Assembly (NCBI RefSeq): GCF_001280065.1
Contig: NZ_LGEA01000096.1
Span: 1 to 64,000 of the forward strand
Reading direction: 5' to 3'
Source: Streptomyces sp. NRRL B-1140
Lineage (GTDB): Bacteria; Actinomycetota; Actinomycetes; Streptomycetales; Streptomycetaceae
DNA: 64,000 bases
Of this stretch, positions 26,798 through 36,135 are shown piece by piece; the stretch's first letter is position 1, and each line of letters begins with the position of its first letter. The notes under the pieces are model-generated. The model had not been told where the DNA came from. It ran no database searches and saw only the letters and a program-made list of their open reading frames with translations. The position numbers and the translations under genes are program-made.

Positions 26798-26884
26798 GGG
26801 CGCCTGAGGACGGTTCGAGGATCCCGGTGCGCGGGTGACTCCTGAGTCCTCACGGACACCGCGGGCCGGACGTCCGTCGGCACG

Positions 26885-27085
26885 TCAGACGGACTTCCGG
26901 CTCCCGGCCGCCGCGAACAGGGCGACTCCCAGTACGAGCAGTGTGACGCTCGCGTAGACCTCGTAGCCGTCGAGGAAGCCGAGACGCTGCACCAGGCCCC
27001 AGTTCCAGTCGGTGAACTCGTGCACCAGGCCCGCCACGCCCTGGACCAGGGCGAGGAAACCGAGAACCTCCAGTACCTGCTTCAT
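26885..27085 (-). CDS. Small membrane protein, two transmembrane helices
   Basis: A 66-residue protein (MKQVLEVLGFLALVQGVAGLV) with a first hydrophobic helix at about residues 4-22, a polar loop EFTDWNWGLVQRLGF, and a second helix ASVTLLVLGVALFAAAG before a basic end. Coding potential is supported by third-position GC bias and the regular two-helix hairpin. Streptomyces genomes carry many such small membrane proteins of unknown role. It lies divergent to the sensor-kinase gene across 178 bp. Confidence 0.65.
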   Translation of the reverse strand: MKQVLEVLGFLALVQGVAGLVHEFTDWNWGLVQRLGFLDGYEVYASVTLLVLGVALFAAAGSRKSV

Positions 27086-27263
27086 GCCACCAGCCTCGTC
27101 CCGCGGACCCCCCACGGGCATCGGCCGCGGGACGAGACCCCTGGGACGGAAGTCCCCGCTCCGGTGCCACGACGGCACCGAAAGTCTGCGATGCGGCGAC
27201 TTTCGTCGACGATCCCGCGCCAGGGCGGGCGCGCCGGGCCCGCGCTGCATAGATTGAGCGCTC

Positions 27264-28538
27264 GTGAGTGATGACGACGTGAGGCGCGCCTCCCCGCTGC
27301 CGGCGGGGCAGACGCCTCCGCTGTTCACCGGGCGCAGATGGTTCTTCCCGTCGGCTCTCCTGCACGACCTCGACCCCGACGCGGCACGGGCCGGGCGGCG
27401 CCCCCGGCGTACCGCCCGCGACTGGGTCGTCGACTTCACCTGCTTCCTGCTGGCCGTCCTGGTGGGCGCGCTGGCCCTGGAGGCCCTCGCCGACAACCCC
27501 CGTGTGCCGCACGGTCTGGCCGTGGTCGACCAGGTGATCGGTGCGCTGGCCTGCGCGGCCGTCTGGCTCCGCCGGCGGTGGCCGCTGGGGCTGGCCGTGG
27601 CGATGACCCCCCTCAGCTTCCTCTCGGAGACCTCGGGCGGCGCGGGCCTCATCGCCCTGTTCACCCTGGCCGTGCACCGGCCCTTCCGGTACGTGGGGTG
27701 GGTGGGCGGCGTCAACGTGGCGCTGGTGCCGCTCTACTACTGGGTGCGCCCCGACGTGGACCTCCCCTACCTGGTGAGCGTTCCCTTCGCCGTGGTGCTC
27801 ACCGTGGCGGCCGTCGGCTGGGGCATGTTCGTCCGGGCCAAGCGGCAGCTCATGGTGAGCCTGCGGGACCGCGCCCGGCGTGCCGAGACCGAGGCGCGGC
27901 TGCGCGCCGAGCAGGCGCAGCGGCTGGCCCGCGAGGCCATCGCACGGGAGATGCACGACGTGCTCGCCCACCGGCTGACGCTGCTCAGCGTGCACGCGGG
28001 CGCCCTGGAGTTCCGGCCCGACGCGCCCCCGGCGCAGACCGCGCGGGCCGCGGGCGTGATCCGGGAGAGCGCGCACGAGGCGCTCCAGGACCTGCGGGAG
28101 ATCATCGGGGTGCTGCGGGCCGCCGAGCCGGACGACACCGGCCGGCCGCAGCCGACGCTCGCGGCGCTGGACACCCTGGTCGCGGAGTCCCGCGAGGCCG
28201 GCATGAAGGTCTCCCTGGAGCACCGCGTCGAGGACCCCGCCGGTGTCCCGTCCTCCGTCGGCCGCACCGCCTACCGGATCGTCCAGGAGGGGCTGACGAA
28301 CGCGCGCAAGCACGCCCCCGGCACGGAGGCCGCGGTGACCGTCACCGGTGCCCCCGGCACGGGTCTCACCGTCCGGGTACGCAACCCGCCGCCGGAGGGT
28401 GAGGTGCCGCCCGTACCCGGCTCCGGGCAGGGCCTGATCGGCCTCACGGAACGCGCGACCCTGGCCGGTGGCCGGCTGGAGCACGGGCCCACGGCGGAGG
28501 GCGGTTTCGAGGTGCGGGCGTGGCTGCCGTGGGGGTGA
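27264..28538 (+). CDS. Two-component sensor histidine kinase (NarL/DesK-type)
   Basis: 424 residues. About five transmembrane helices cover residues 55-200 (WVVDFTCFLLAVLVGALALEAL through LVSVPFAVVLTVAAVGWGMFV) with no large extracellular domain, then a coiled coil. The HisKA_3 dimerisation domain has AREMHDVLAHRLTLLSVHAGALE (phospho-acceptor His231). The C-terminal HATPase has the N-box YRIVQEGLTNARKHAPG and a GQGLIGLTERATLAGG lid. GTG 27264 follows a TAGATT -10-like box by 7 nt, hinting at a leaderless mRNA. The response regulator lies 46 bp downstream. The signal is unknown; it could be sensed in the membrane. Confidence 0.92.
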   Translation: MSDDDVRRASPLPAGQTPPLFTGRRWFFPSALLHDLDPDAARAGRRPRRTARDWVVDFTCFLLAVLVGALALEALADNPRVPHGLAVVDQVIGALACAAVWLRRRWPLGLAVAMTPLSFLSETSGGAGLIALFTLAVHRPFRYVGWVGGVNVALVPLYYWVRPDVDLPYLVSVPFAVVLTVAAVGWGMFVRAKRQLMVSLRDRARRAETEARLRAEQAQRLAREAIAREMHDVLAHRLTLLSVHAGALEFRPDAPPAQTARAAGVIRESAHEALQDLREIIGVLRAAEPDDTGRPQPTLAALDTLVAESREAGMKVSLEHRVEDPAGVPSSVGRTAYRIVQEGLTNARKHAPGTEAAVTVTGAPGTGLTVRVRNPPPEGEVPPVPGSGQGLIGLTERATLAGGRLEHGPTAEGGFEVRAWLPWG

Positions 28539-28584
28539 CGTTTTCGGACCCGTCGCCCGGCTCGGCCGTGATTACGTAGGGCTC

Positions 28585-29262
28585 ATGACTGCGATCAGAC
28601 TGCTCCTCGTCGACGACGACCCGCTGGTGCGGGCCGGGTTGTCCTTGATGATGGGCGGGGCGGACGACATCGAGATCGTCGGCGAGGCCGCCGACGGCGC
28701 CGAGGCGGAGGTTCTCGTCGACCGCACCCGTCCGGACGTCGTGCTCATGGACATCCGGATGCCGGTGGTGGACGGTCTCACGGCGACGGAGCGGCTGCGC
28801 GCCCGCGAGGACGCCCCGCAGGTGGTGGTGCTCACCACCTTCCACGCCGACGGGCAGGTGCTGCGCGCGCTGCGCGCCGGTGCCGCCGGGTTCGTCCTCA
28901 AGGACACCCCGCCGGCCGAGATCCTGGCGGCCGTTCGCCGGGTCGCCGCCGGCGACCCGGTCCTGTCGCCCACCGTCACCCGCCAGTTGATGCGGCACGC
29001 CGTGGGCACCGCCGCCGACATGCGCCGTTCCCGGGCGCGGGACCGCCTGACCGTCCTCAACGAGCGCGAGCGCGAGGTCGCCGTCGCGGTCGGCCGGGGT
29101 CTGGCCAACGCCGAGATCGCCGCCGGCCTGTTCATGAGCGTCGCCACGGTGAAGACGCACGTCTCGCGCATCCTGGCCAAGCTCGGCCTCAACAACCGGG
29201 TGCAGATCGCACTGCTCGCCTATGACGCGGGGCTCCTGGAGGAGGAACCGGAGGAGCACTGA
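28585..29262 (+). CDS. LuxR/NarL-family response regulator
   Basis: 225 residues. The receiver domain (1-120) has acidic residues VDDDP, phospho-acceptor Asp56 in VVLMDIRMPVVDG, the switch Thr in VVLTTFHADG and Lys106 in VLKDTP. The LuxR-type HTH (about 150-215) reads LNEREREVAVAVGRGLANAEIAAGLFMSVATVKTHVSRILAKLGLNNR. It pairs with the upstream histidine kinase. A TACGTA box 6 nt before the ATG suggests a second, leaderless start in addition to read-through. Targets are unknown. Confidence 0.93.
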   Translation: MTAIRLLLVDDDPLVRAGLSLMMGGADDIEIVGEAADGAEAEVLVDRTRPDVVLMDIRMPVVDGLTATERLRAREDAPQVVVLTTFHADGQVLRALRAGAAGFVLKDTPPAEILAAVRRVAAGDPVLSPTVTRQLMRHAVGTAADMRRSRARDRLTVLNEREREVAVAVGRGLANAEIAAGLFMSVATVKTHVSRILAKLGLNNRVQIALLAYDAGLLEEEPEEH

Positions 29263-29402
29263 CCATCGGACAGGCGCCGCGTGGGGATCGCTGTCGGCCC
29301 GTGGCCAGGTGGGTGTCGGGGTGGCCGGGCCGGTGGGTTTGGGCCCGTTCGTCGTCAGGCCCGTGTATGGGTGGCACCCCAGGGGTCCCGGACGTCGCGC
29401 GG

Positions 29403-30425
29403 TCAGGCGAGGCCCGGGGAGGTGCCGCCGGAGATCTCCGCCAGGTGTACCGGTCTGCGCTCGCGTCGCGACAGTTCGCATGCCTCGGCGACCCGCAGTG
29501 CCTGCAGCGCCTCGCGCCCGTCGCAGGGATTGGCCCGCTCGCCCCGGACGACCTCGACGAACGCGTTCAGCTCCGCCTCGTAGGCGGGGCCGAACCGCTC
29601 CAGGAAGCCCGTCCAGGGCTTGTCCGCGGCCGGCGGCCCGGTCGGCTCGGTGGACGCGATCGGCGTACGGTCGTCCAGGCCGACCACGATCTGGTCGCGC
29701 TCCCCGGCGAGCTCCATGCGCACGTCGTAGCCGGCTCCGTTCATCCGGGTCGCGGTGAGAGTGGCGAGCGTGCCGTCGTCCAGGGTCAGCAGAGCCGCCG
29801 CGGTGTCGACGTCGCCCGCCTCGCGGAACATCCGGGGCCCGGCGTCGGAACCGGCCGCGTAGACGTCCGTGACCTCCCGGCCGGTCACCCAGCGCAGCAC
29901 GTCGAAGTCGTGGATCAGCGTGTCCCGGTACAGCCCGCCGGACAGCGGCAGCCACGCGGCGTCCGGCGGTGCCTGGTCGCTGGTCAGGGCCCGCACGGTG
30001 TGCAGCCGCCCCAGCCTGCCGGACCGCACGGCCTCGCGCGCCCCCGTGTAGCCCGCGTCGAAGCGGCGCTGGAAGCCCATCTGCAGAACCGTCCCGGCCG
30101 CCTCGACCTCGGCGATCGCGGCCAGGGACCCCGGCAGATCCAGCGCGATGGGCTTCTCGCAGAACACCGGCAGGCCCGAGCGTGCTGCCCGACCGATCAG
30201 TTCGGCGTGGGCCGACGTGGCCGTCGTGATCACCACGGCGTCCACTCCCCAGCGGAAGATCTCCTCCACACCGGGCGCCGCCGTCTCGCCCAGCCGGTGC
30301 GCCAGCTCCTGGGCCCTGGCCGGGTCCGCGTCCGTGAGGATCAGGGAGCCGACGTCGCGATGCCGACTGAGCGTGTTCGCGTGGATGGTGCCGATCCGGC
30401 CCGTACCGATGACGCCGATGCGCAT
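29403..30425 (-). CDS. Gfo/Idh/MocA-family NAD(P)-dependent dehydrogenase (inositol 2-dehydrogenase-like)
   Basis: 340 residues. The Rossmann start is MRIGVIGTGRIGTIHANTLSRH. PVFCEKPIALD carries the conserved EKP Lys, followed by LQMGFQRRFDAGY and GLYRDTLIHDFDVLRWVTG with the His-Asp/catalytic His pattern of inositol 2-dehydrogenase-like enzymes. It likely oxidises a polyol or sugar such as myo-inositol. It diverges from a GntR/HutC regulator, and a TGTCC/GGACA palindrome lies between them, so it is probably that regulator's target. ATG 30425 is used; the in-frame ATG further up precedes the Rossmann strand by an unlikely 14 residues. Confidence 0.87.
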   Translation of the reverse strand: MRIGVIGTGRIGTIHANTLSRHRDVGSLILTDADPARAQELAHRLGETAAPGVEEIFRWGVDAVVITTATSAHAELIGRAARSGLPVFCEKPIALDLPGSLAAIAEVEAAGTVLQMGFQRRFDAGYTGAREAVRSGRLGRLHTVRALTSDQAPPDAAWLPLSGGLYRDTLIHDFDVLRWVTGREVTDVYAAGSDAGPRMFREAGDVDTAAALLTLDDGTLATLTATRMNGAGYDVRMELAGERDQIVVGLDDRTPIASTEPTGPPAADKPWTGFLERFGPAYEAELNAFVEVVRGERANPCDGREALQALRVAEACELSRRERRPVHLAEISGGTSPGLA

Positions 30426-30466
30426 GAAAACAAAGTGCGTGCACAGCCCGCCGCTGTCAATCTGCA

Positions 30467-30476
30467 TGTCCGGACA
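30467..30476. promoter_or_regulatory. Palindrome in the dehydrogenase/GntR divergent promoter
   Basis: TGTCCGGACA is a perfect 10-bp palindrome, 41 bp upstream of the dehydrogenase ATG and 50 bp upstream of the GntR gene. Its position suits control of both divergent promoters, but GntR/HutC sites usually resemble GT-N-TA-N-AC, so the assignment is tentative. Confidence 0.4.
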
Positions 30477-30526
30477 ATCTGACTACACGACTTCCCGTCA
30501 ACAACGCACGGAGCTACGCTCGGCCC

Positions 30527-31291
30527 GTGCCGAAACCAGAAACGGACCCGACCGTGCAGCTAGAGCTGAGCGTGGACCGCAGCTCCCCCGTGCCGCTGTA
30601 CTTCCAGCTGTCCCAGCAGCTGGAGGCCGCTATCGAGCACGGCACGCTGACCCCCGGCAGCCTGCTGGGCAACGAGATCGAGCTCGCCGCCCGGCTCGGC
30701 CTGTCCCGGCCGACCGTCCGCCAGGCGATCCAGTCGCTCGTCGACAAGGGCCTCCTCGTACGCCGCCGCGGCGTGGGCACCCAGGTCGTGCACAGCCAGG
30801 TCAAACGCCCGCTGGAGCTCAGCAGCCTCTACGACGACCTGGAGGCGGCGGGCCAGCGCCCGGCCACCCGGGTCCTCGTCAACGACCTGGTTCCCGCCTC
30901 CGCCGAGGTCGCCGCGGCACTCGGCGTCGCCGAGGACAGCGACGTCCACCGCGTCGAGCGCCTCCGGCTCGCCCACGGCGAGCCCATGGCCCACCTCTGC
31001 AACTTCCTGCCTCCCGGCCTCATCGACCTCGACACCGGCCAGCTGGAGACCACCGGGCTCTACCGGCTGATGCGATCGGCGGGCATCACCCTGCACAGCG
31101 CCCGCCAGTCGATCGGTGCCCGGGCGGCGACGACGGAGGAGGCGGACCGGCTGGCGGAGGAGACGGGCGCGCCGCTGCTGACCATGCAACGCGTCACGTT
31201 CGACGACACGGGCCGGGCCGTCGAGTACGGCACCCACACGTACCGCCCGACGCGCTATTCCTTCGAATTCCAGTTGCTCGTGCGTACTTAG
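30527..31291 (+). CDS. GntR-family regulator, HutC subfamily (UTRA domain)
   Basis: 254 residues. The GntR winged helix (about 20-88) has PLYFQLSQQLEAAIEHGTLTPGSLLGNEIELAARLGLSRPTVRQAIQSLVDKGLLVRRRGVGTQVV. The UTRA effector domain (about 100-250) begins LSSLYDDLEAAGQRPATRVL and ends DDTGRAVEYGTHTYRPTRYSFEFQL. HutC-type regulators sense sugars, amines or amino-acid derivatives; the divergent polyol dehydrogenase and following ROK kinase suggest a sugar or polyol. GTG 30527 is preceded by a -10-like TACGCT at about 6 nt, compatible with a leaderless transcript. Confidence 0.9.
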   Translation: MPKPETDPTVQLELSVDRSSPVPLYFQLSQQLEAAIEHGTLTPGSLLGNEIELAARLGLSRPTVRQAIQSLVDKGLLVRRRGVGTQVVHSQVKRPLELSSLYDDLEAAGQRPATRVLVNDLVPASAEVAAALGVAEDSDVHRVERLRLAHGEPMAHLCNFLPPGLIDLDTGQLETTGLYRLMRSAGITLHSARQSIGARAATTEEADRLAEETGAPLLTMQRVTFDDTGRAVEYGTHTYRPTRYSFEFQLLVRT

Positions 31292-31399
31292 GCGGCGCGG
31301 GGACCCGCGTGACGAGCCCCCGCCGGCCCGCACGCGGCGAGGATCCGCACCACCCCTGTGCTCCGCACGCTGCCTCCCCGTGAGGCAGAATCGGCGGCG

Positions 31400-32548
31400 A
31401 TGAGCACCTACCGCGACTTCACCGCCCCCATCGGCTCCCGCCGTGCCACGGCGCTCCGCACCGTCGGCACCCGGGAGCGCCGCTCGCACCTGACGGCCCC
31501 CCGCGTGCCCACGGTCGGCATCGACATCGGCGGTACGAAGGTGATGGCGGGTGTCGTCGACGCCGACGGCAACATCCTGGAGATGCTCCGCACGGAGACC
31601 CCGGACAAGTCCAAGAGCCCCCAGGTCGTCGAGGACACCATCGCCGAGCTGGTCCTGGACCTCTCCGACCGGCACGACGTGCACGCCGTCGGCATCGGTG
31701 CGGCCGGCTGGGTGGACGCCGACCGCAACCGCGTGCTGTTCGCACCCCACCTGTCCTGGCGCAACGAACCCCTGCGCGACCGTCTCTCCGGCAGGCTCTC
31801 CGTCCCCGTCCTGGTCGACAACGACGCCAACACCGCCGCCTGGGCGGAGTGGCGCTTCGGCGCCGGCCGCGGCGAGGACCACCTCGTCATGATCACCCTC
31901 GGCACCGGCATCGGCGGCGCGATCCTCGAGGACGGACAGGTCAAGCGTGGCAAGTACGGCGTCGCCGGCGAGTTCGGCCACATGCAGGTCGTACCGGGCG
32001 GCCACCGCTGCCCGTGCGGCAACCGCGGCTGCTGGGAGCAGTACAGCTCCGGGAACGCCCTGGTCCGCGAGGCCCGCGAGCTGGCGGCGGCCGACTCGCC
32101 GGTGGCCTACGGGATCATCGAGCACGTCAAGGGCAGCATCGGCGACATCACCGGCCCGATGATCACCGAGCTGGCCCGCGAGGGCGACGCCATGTGCATC
32201 GAACTGCTCCAGGACATCGGCCAGTGGCTCGGTGTCGGCATCGCCAACCTCGCCGCCGCCCTCGACCCCTCCTGCTTCGTGATCGGCGGCGGGGTCTCGG
32301 CCGCCGACGACCTGCTGATCGGCCCGGCCCGCGACGCCTTCAAGCGGCACCTCACCGGCCGCGGCTACCGCCCCGAGGCCCGCATCGTCCGGGCCCAGCT
32401 CGGCCCCGAGGCCGGCATGGTCGGCGCCGCCGACCTCGCCCGGCTGGTCGCCCGCCGCTTCCGCCGCGCCAAGCGCCGCCGCGTGGAGCGCTACGAGCGC
32501 CTCGAGCGGTACACGCAGTCGCTCCGCAGTACCCAGGAGACGCCGTGA
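31400..32548 (+). CDS. ROK-family sugar kinase (glucokinase-like)
   Basis: 382 residues. After an unusual basic N-terminal extension of about 38 residues, the ATPase phosphate-1 motif is VGIDIGGTKVMAGVVD, then VLVDNDANTAAWAEWRFG (catalytic Asp), ITLGTGIGGAILEDG, the ROK zinc motif GGHRCPCGNRGCWEQ, and VIGGGVSAADDLL. This predicts phosphorylation of glucose or a related sugar. The C-terminus is strongly basic (RRFRRAKRRRVERYERL), not typical of plain glucokinases. It lacks the N-terminal HTH of ROK repressors. The stop overlaps the next start (GTGA), linking it to a secreted protein. Confidence 0.88.
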   Translation: MSTYRDFTAPIGSRRATALRTVGTRERRSHLTAPRVPTVGIDIGGTKVMAGVVDADGNILEMLRTETPDKSKSPQVVEDTIAELVLDLSDRHDVHAVGIGAAGWVDADRNRVLFAPHLSWRNEPLRDRLSGRLSVPVLVDNDANTAAWAEWRFGAGRGEDHLVMITLGTGIGGAILEDGQVKRGKYGVAGEFGHMQVVPGGHRCPCGNRGCWEQYSSGNALVREARELAAADSPVAYGIIEHVKGSIGDITGPMITELAREGDAMCIELLQDIGQWLGVGIANLAAALDPSCFVIGGGVSAADDLLIGPARDAFKRHLTGRGYRPEARIVRAQLGPEAGMVGAADLARLVARRFRRAKRRRVERYERLERYTQSLRSTQETP

Positions 32549-33126
32549 CCGCCTCCCTGCCCCACCAAGGCCCCTGGCCCGACGACCCGGACCGTCCGGT
32601 CGAGGACCGCCGGCACATGATCCGCCGCAGGTCCCTCACCCTGCTGATCATCGTGCTCCTCATCGGCATCCCGGCCGGCTACCTCGTCATCTCCGCGAAC
32701 CAGAGCCGCGACAGCGGCAAGGACAAGGAGGCGAAGTACTCGGCGACCGGCCTGACCGCGGGCTGGCCCTCCAAGCTCCAGCGCCGCATCTACCAGGTGC
32801 CCGTCCCGCACCCCGCCTGGCACGTCGCGTACTACGAGACCAACAACTGGAAGACCAGCCGCCTCTACACCCAGTTCGAGACCAACGCGGCCGGCCTGGA
32901 CGCCTACCTGACCGGCCTGGGCGTGACCCGCGAGGACCTCAAGCAGGGCGACGTCACCATCGGTGCACGCGACCGGAAGATCACCGGCTGGAAGTTCGCC
33001 ACGACCGGCTCCTGGTACGGCTTCGTCCACCGGCAGAAGAACCCGGCGCCCACCCACGACGTGGTCGTGGACCTGTCCAACCCGGCGTACCCCTGGGTGT
33101 ACGTCGTCTCCCGGACCGTGCCCTGA
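32545..33126 (+). CDS. Membrane-anchored secreted protein of unknown function
   Basis: 193 residues. A cytoplasmic N-tail rich in Asp/Pro/Arg, one transmembrane helix (SLTLLIIVLLIGIPAGYLVIS, about 30-50), and an extracytoplasmic domain of about 140 residues follow: PVPHPAWHVAYYETNNWKTS, LYTQFETNAAGLDAYLTGLGVTREDLKQG and an ending WVYVVSRTVP. The sequence resembles conserved Streptomyces secreted proteins without assigned function. GTG 32545 overlaps the stop of the ROK kinase by 4 bp, so it is translationally coupled to it. Confidence 0.75.
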   Translation: MTASLPHQGPWPDDPDRPVEDRRHMIRRRSLTLLIIVLLIGIPAGYLVISANQSRDSGKDKEAKYSATGLTAGWPSKLQRRIYQVPVPHPAWHVAYYETNNWKTSRLYTQFETNAAGLDAYLTGLGVTREDLKQGDVTIGARDRKITGWKFATTGSWYGFVHRQKNPAPTHDVVVDLSNPAYPWVYVVSRTVP

Positions 33127-33176
33127 CCCGGCCGCCGGGGCCGATTGTCAGACCCCGCCCGTAGAGTCGGAGACGG

Positions 33177-36083
33177 ATGATCCGACACGCGGGGCGGGAG
33201 GTGGCAGGACGTATGGGAGACACGGCTGCGACGGCCGCGCGGGACGGGGAGGCGACGGTCCCGGCCCGGCTCCCTGCCGTCTTCCTGCCCGCGCCCCTTC
33301 CGCGCGAGGGGCGCATCGCCTTCTGGGACCCCGAGGGAGAACCGCTGCCCCTGCGGGGCTCCGGCGACTCCGAGGACACCGGACATGCCGTGGAGACCGA
33401 ACTGACCGTCGTCCGACGGCACGGCGCGACCGGCGTCCGGCGACGCACCACCCCCGCGCTGACCCTCCCGGTCGACGCCGCCCTGCCGCTCCTCGTGCGC
33501 GCCCGGCACGACCCCGCGGCCCACCCGGCCACGGCCTGCTGGGGCGCCGCCGCCCTGCACGCCCTGCGGCTGACCGCCCGCGGCCGGCTGCTGCCCGGCC
33601 TGACCGCCGCGGGCCACGACGCCTGGCGCGCCGGCCCCCTCGACCCGGACGACATCGCACACCTGCGCGCGGTGGCCGCCGCCCTGCCCTACGAGGGGCA
33701 CGCCGTGCCGCTGGACGGCCCCGGCCCGATCCGCCTTCCCGAACCGGAGGCGCTGGTGCGGGCGTTCCTCGACGCCGTCGCCGACACCCTGCCCCGCACG
33801 CCGGCCGCACCCCACACCTCCGGCCGGCCCTTCGCGGCCCGCGAGGCCCAGCATCTGCCCACCGCCCACGACTGGGCCGCCGAAGTCGCCGCGGGCATGG
33901 ACGCCGGCGTGCGGATCTCGCTCCGCCTGGACCTGTCGGCCTACGACCTGTTCGACGACGCCTTTGACGGCGGGGCCCGCAGCGCCGGCGCCGCGATCGT
34001 CCAGGTGCACAGCCTGGCCGACCCCACCCTCGTGGCCGACGCGGCGGCCCTGTGGGCGGGTGCGGCCGAGGACGCCTTCGGCCCTCGCGCGCGCGTGGAC
34101 GCGGCTCTCGCCGTCCGCCGCGCGGCCCGCGTCTGGCCCCCGCTGGACCGGCTCGCCGGCCAGGACGTGCCCGACGTGCTGGCCCTGACCGAGGACGAGG
34201 TCACCGACCTGCTGGGCATCGCGGCGACCCGGCTCGCCGCGGCGGGGGTCGCGGTGCACTGGCCGCGGGACCTCGCGCAGGACCTGTCGGCGGCGGCGGT
34301 GGTCCGTCCCGCCCCCGGCTCGGCGACCGACGGCACCGGCTTCTTCGAGAGCGAGGACCTCCTCCAGTTCCGCTGGCAGCTCGCGCTCGGCGGCGACCCG
34401 CTCACCGACACCGAGATGGACGCCCTCGCCGAGGCCCATCGCCCGGTCGTCCGGCTGCGCGACCAGTGGGTGCTGGTCGACCCGGCGCTGGTGCGCAAGG
34501 CCCGCAAACGGGACCTGGGCCTGCTCGACCCCGTCGACGCGCTGTCCGTCGCCCTCACCGGCACGGCCGACGTGGACGGCGAGACGGTCCCGGCCGTCCC
34601 GGTCGGCGCCCTGGCCGCCCTGCGCGACCGCCTGACCGCGGGGATCCGCCCGGCCGAACCGCCCCCGGGCCTGCGAGCCACCCTCCGGGACTACCAGCTG
34701 CGGGGCCTGGCCTGGCTCGACCTGATGACCACTCTCGGCCTCGGCGGCTGCCTCGCCGACGACATGGGCCTCGGCAAGACCGTCACCCTCATCGCCCTGC
34801 ACCTGAAGCGGGCCCGCCGCGACCCCACCCTCGTCGTGTGCCCGGCCTCCCTGCTGGGCAACTGGCAGCGGGAGATCACCCGCTTCGCCCCCGGCGTGCC
34901 CGTCCGCCGCTTCCACGGCCCGGACCGCAGCCTCGACGGCCTGGAGGGCGGCTTCGTCCTCACCACCTACGGCACCATGCGCTCGGCCGCCCCGGCCCTG
35001 GCCGAGCGAGCCTGGGGGATGGTCGTGGCCGACGAGGCACAGCACGTCAAGAACCCCTACTCCGCCACCGCCAAGGCCCTGCGCACCATCCCGGCCCCCG
35101 CCCGCGTGGCCCTGACCGGCACGCCCGTGGAGAACAACCTCTCGGAGCTGTGGGCCCTGCTCGACTGGACCACCCCGGGCCTGCTCGGCCCGCTGAAGTC
35201 CTTCCGCGCCCGGCACGCGCGTGCCGTGGAGAACGGCGAGGACGAGGAGGCGGTGGAGCGCCTGGCCCGCCTGGTGCGGCCGTTCCTGCTGCGCCGCAGG
35301 AAGTCCGACCCGGGCATCGTGCCCGAGCTGCCGCCCAAGACGGAGACCGACCACCCGGTGCCCCTCACCCGCGAACAGGCCGCGCTGTACGAGGCGGTGG
35401 TCCGCGAGTCGATGCTCGCCATCGAGACGGCCGAGGGCATGCCCCGCCGGGGTCTGGTACTGAAGCTCCTCACGTCGCTGAAGCAGATCTGCGACCACCC
35501 CGCGCTGTTCCTCAAGGAGGAGCACACCGCGGCCGCCGGAGACCGGCTCGCCGCCCGCTCCGGGAAGCTCGCCCTGCTGGACGAACTGCTGGACACGCTG
35601 CTCGCCGAGGACGGGTCCGCCCTCGTCTTCACCCAGTACGTCGGGATGGCCCGCCTGATCACCTCCCACCTGGCCACCCGTGCCGTCCCGGTCGACCTCC
35701 TCCACGGCGGTACGCCGGTCCCCGAGCGGGAGCGCATGGTGGACCGCTTCCAGGCCGCATCGACGCCGGTCCTGGTGCTGTCGCTCAAGGCGGCCGGCAC
35801 CGGTCTCAACCTCACCCGGGCGGGCCATGTCGTGCACTTCGACCGCTGGTGGAACCCCGCCGTCGAGGAGCAGGCGACCGACCGCGCCTACCGCATCGGC
35901 CAGACCCAGCCGGTGCAGGTCCACCGCCTCATCACCGAAGGCACCGTCGAGGACCGCATCGCGGAGATGCTCCAGTCCAAGCGGGCCCTGGCCGACGCGA
36001 TCCTGGGCTCCGGCGAGTCCTCCCTCACGGAACTGACGGACCGGGAGCTGTCCGACCTGGTGTCCCTGCGGAGGTCGTCATGA
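33177..36083 (+). CDS. SNF2-family DEAD/DEAH helicase
   Basis: About 968 residues. An N-terminal region of about 500 residues carries the SNF2-associated accessory domain. A full Swi2/Snf2 ATPase core follows: Walker A DDMGLGKTVTLIALHLK, CPASLLGNWQREI, the DEAQ box VVADEAQHVKN, ALTGTPVENNLSELW, SALVFTQYVGMARL, LLHGGTPVPERERMVDRF, LSLKAAGTGLNLTRAGHVVHFDRWWNPAVEEQATDRAYRIGQTQPV. It should be a dsDNA-translocating ATPase. ATG 33177 has GGAG 8 nt upstream; ATG 33213 (after GGGAGG) is an alternative start. It lies 52 bp before a SWIM zinc-finger gene, a pairing common in actinobacteria and likely functional. Confidence 0.93.
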   Translation: MIRHAGREVAGRMGDTAATAARDGEATVPARLPAVFLPAPLPREGRIAFWDPEGEPLPLRGSGDSEDTGHAVETELTVVRRHGATGVRRRTTPALTLPVDAALPLLVRARHDPAAHPATACWGAAALHALRLTARGRLLPGLTAAGHDAWRAGPLDPDDIAHLRAVAAALPYEGHAVPLDGPGPIRLPEPEALVRAFLDAVADTLPRTPAAPHTSGRPFAAREAQHLPTAHDWAAEVAAGMDAGVRISLRLDLSAYDLFDDAFDGGARSAGAAIVQVHSLADPTLVADAAALWAGAAEDAFGPRARVDAALAVRRAARVWPPLDRLAGQDVPDVLALTEDEVTDLLGIAATRLAAAGVAVHWPRDLAQDLSAAAVVRPAPGSATDGTGFFESEDLLQFRWQLALGGDPLTDTEMDALAEAHRPVVRLRDQWVLVDPALVRKARKRDLGLLDPVDALSVALTGTADVDGETVPAVPVGALAALRDRLTAGIRPAEPPPGLRATLRDYQLRGLAWLDLMTTLGLGGCLADDMGLGKTVTLIALHLKRARRDPTLVVCPASLLGNWQREITRFAPGVPVRRFHGPDRSLDGLEGGFVLTTYGTMRSAAPALAERAWGMVVADEAQHVKNPYSATAKALRTIPAPARVALTGTPVENNLSELWALLDWTTPGLLGPLKSFRARHARAVENGEDEEAVERLARLVRPFLLRRRKSDPGIVPELPPKTETDHPVPLTREQAALYEAVVRESMLAIETAEGMPRRGLVLKLLTSLKQICDHPALFLKEEHTAAAGDRLAARSGKLALLDELLDTLLAEDGSALVFTQYVGMARLITSHLATRAVPVDLLHGGTPVPERERMVDRFQAASTPVLVLSLKAAGTGLNLTRAGHVVHFDRWWNPAVEEQATDRAYRIGQTQPVQVHRLITEGTVEDRIAEMLQSKRALADAILGSGESSLTELTDRELSDLVSLRRSS

Positions 36084-36135
36084 CACCCCGCCCGGTCTGC
36101 GAACCGCCCACCCCGTCGTCCCCGCGGAGTACGTC

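Noticed and set aside
26800..26884. Possible terminator between the DHFR-like gene and the small membrane gene
   Set aside because: TGAGGAC and GTCCTCA arms exist but are separated by more than 30 nt with no compact stem.
32904..35924. A roughly 1000-codon open frame antisense to the SNF2 helicase gene
   Set aside because: It is a high-GC shadow: composition is dominated by Gly/Arg/Ala/Val with no family motif, while the opposite strand carries complete SNF2 motifs.
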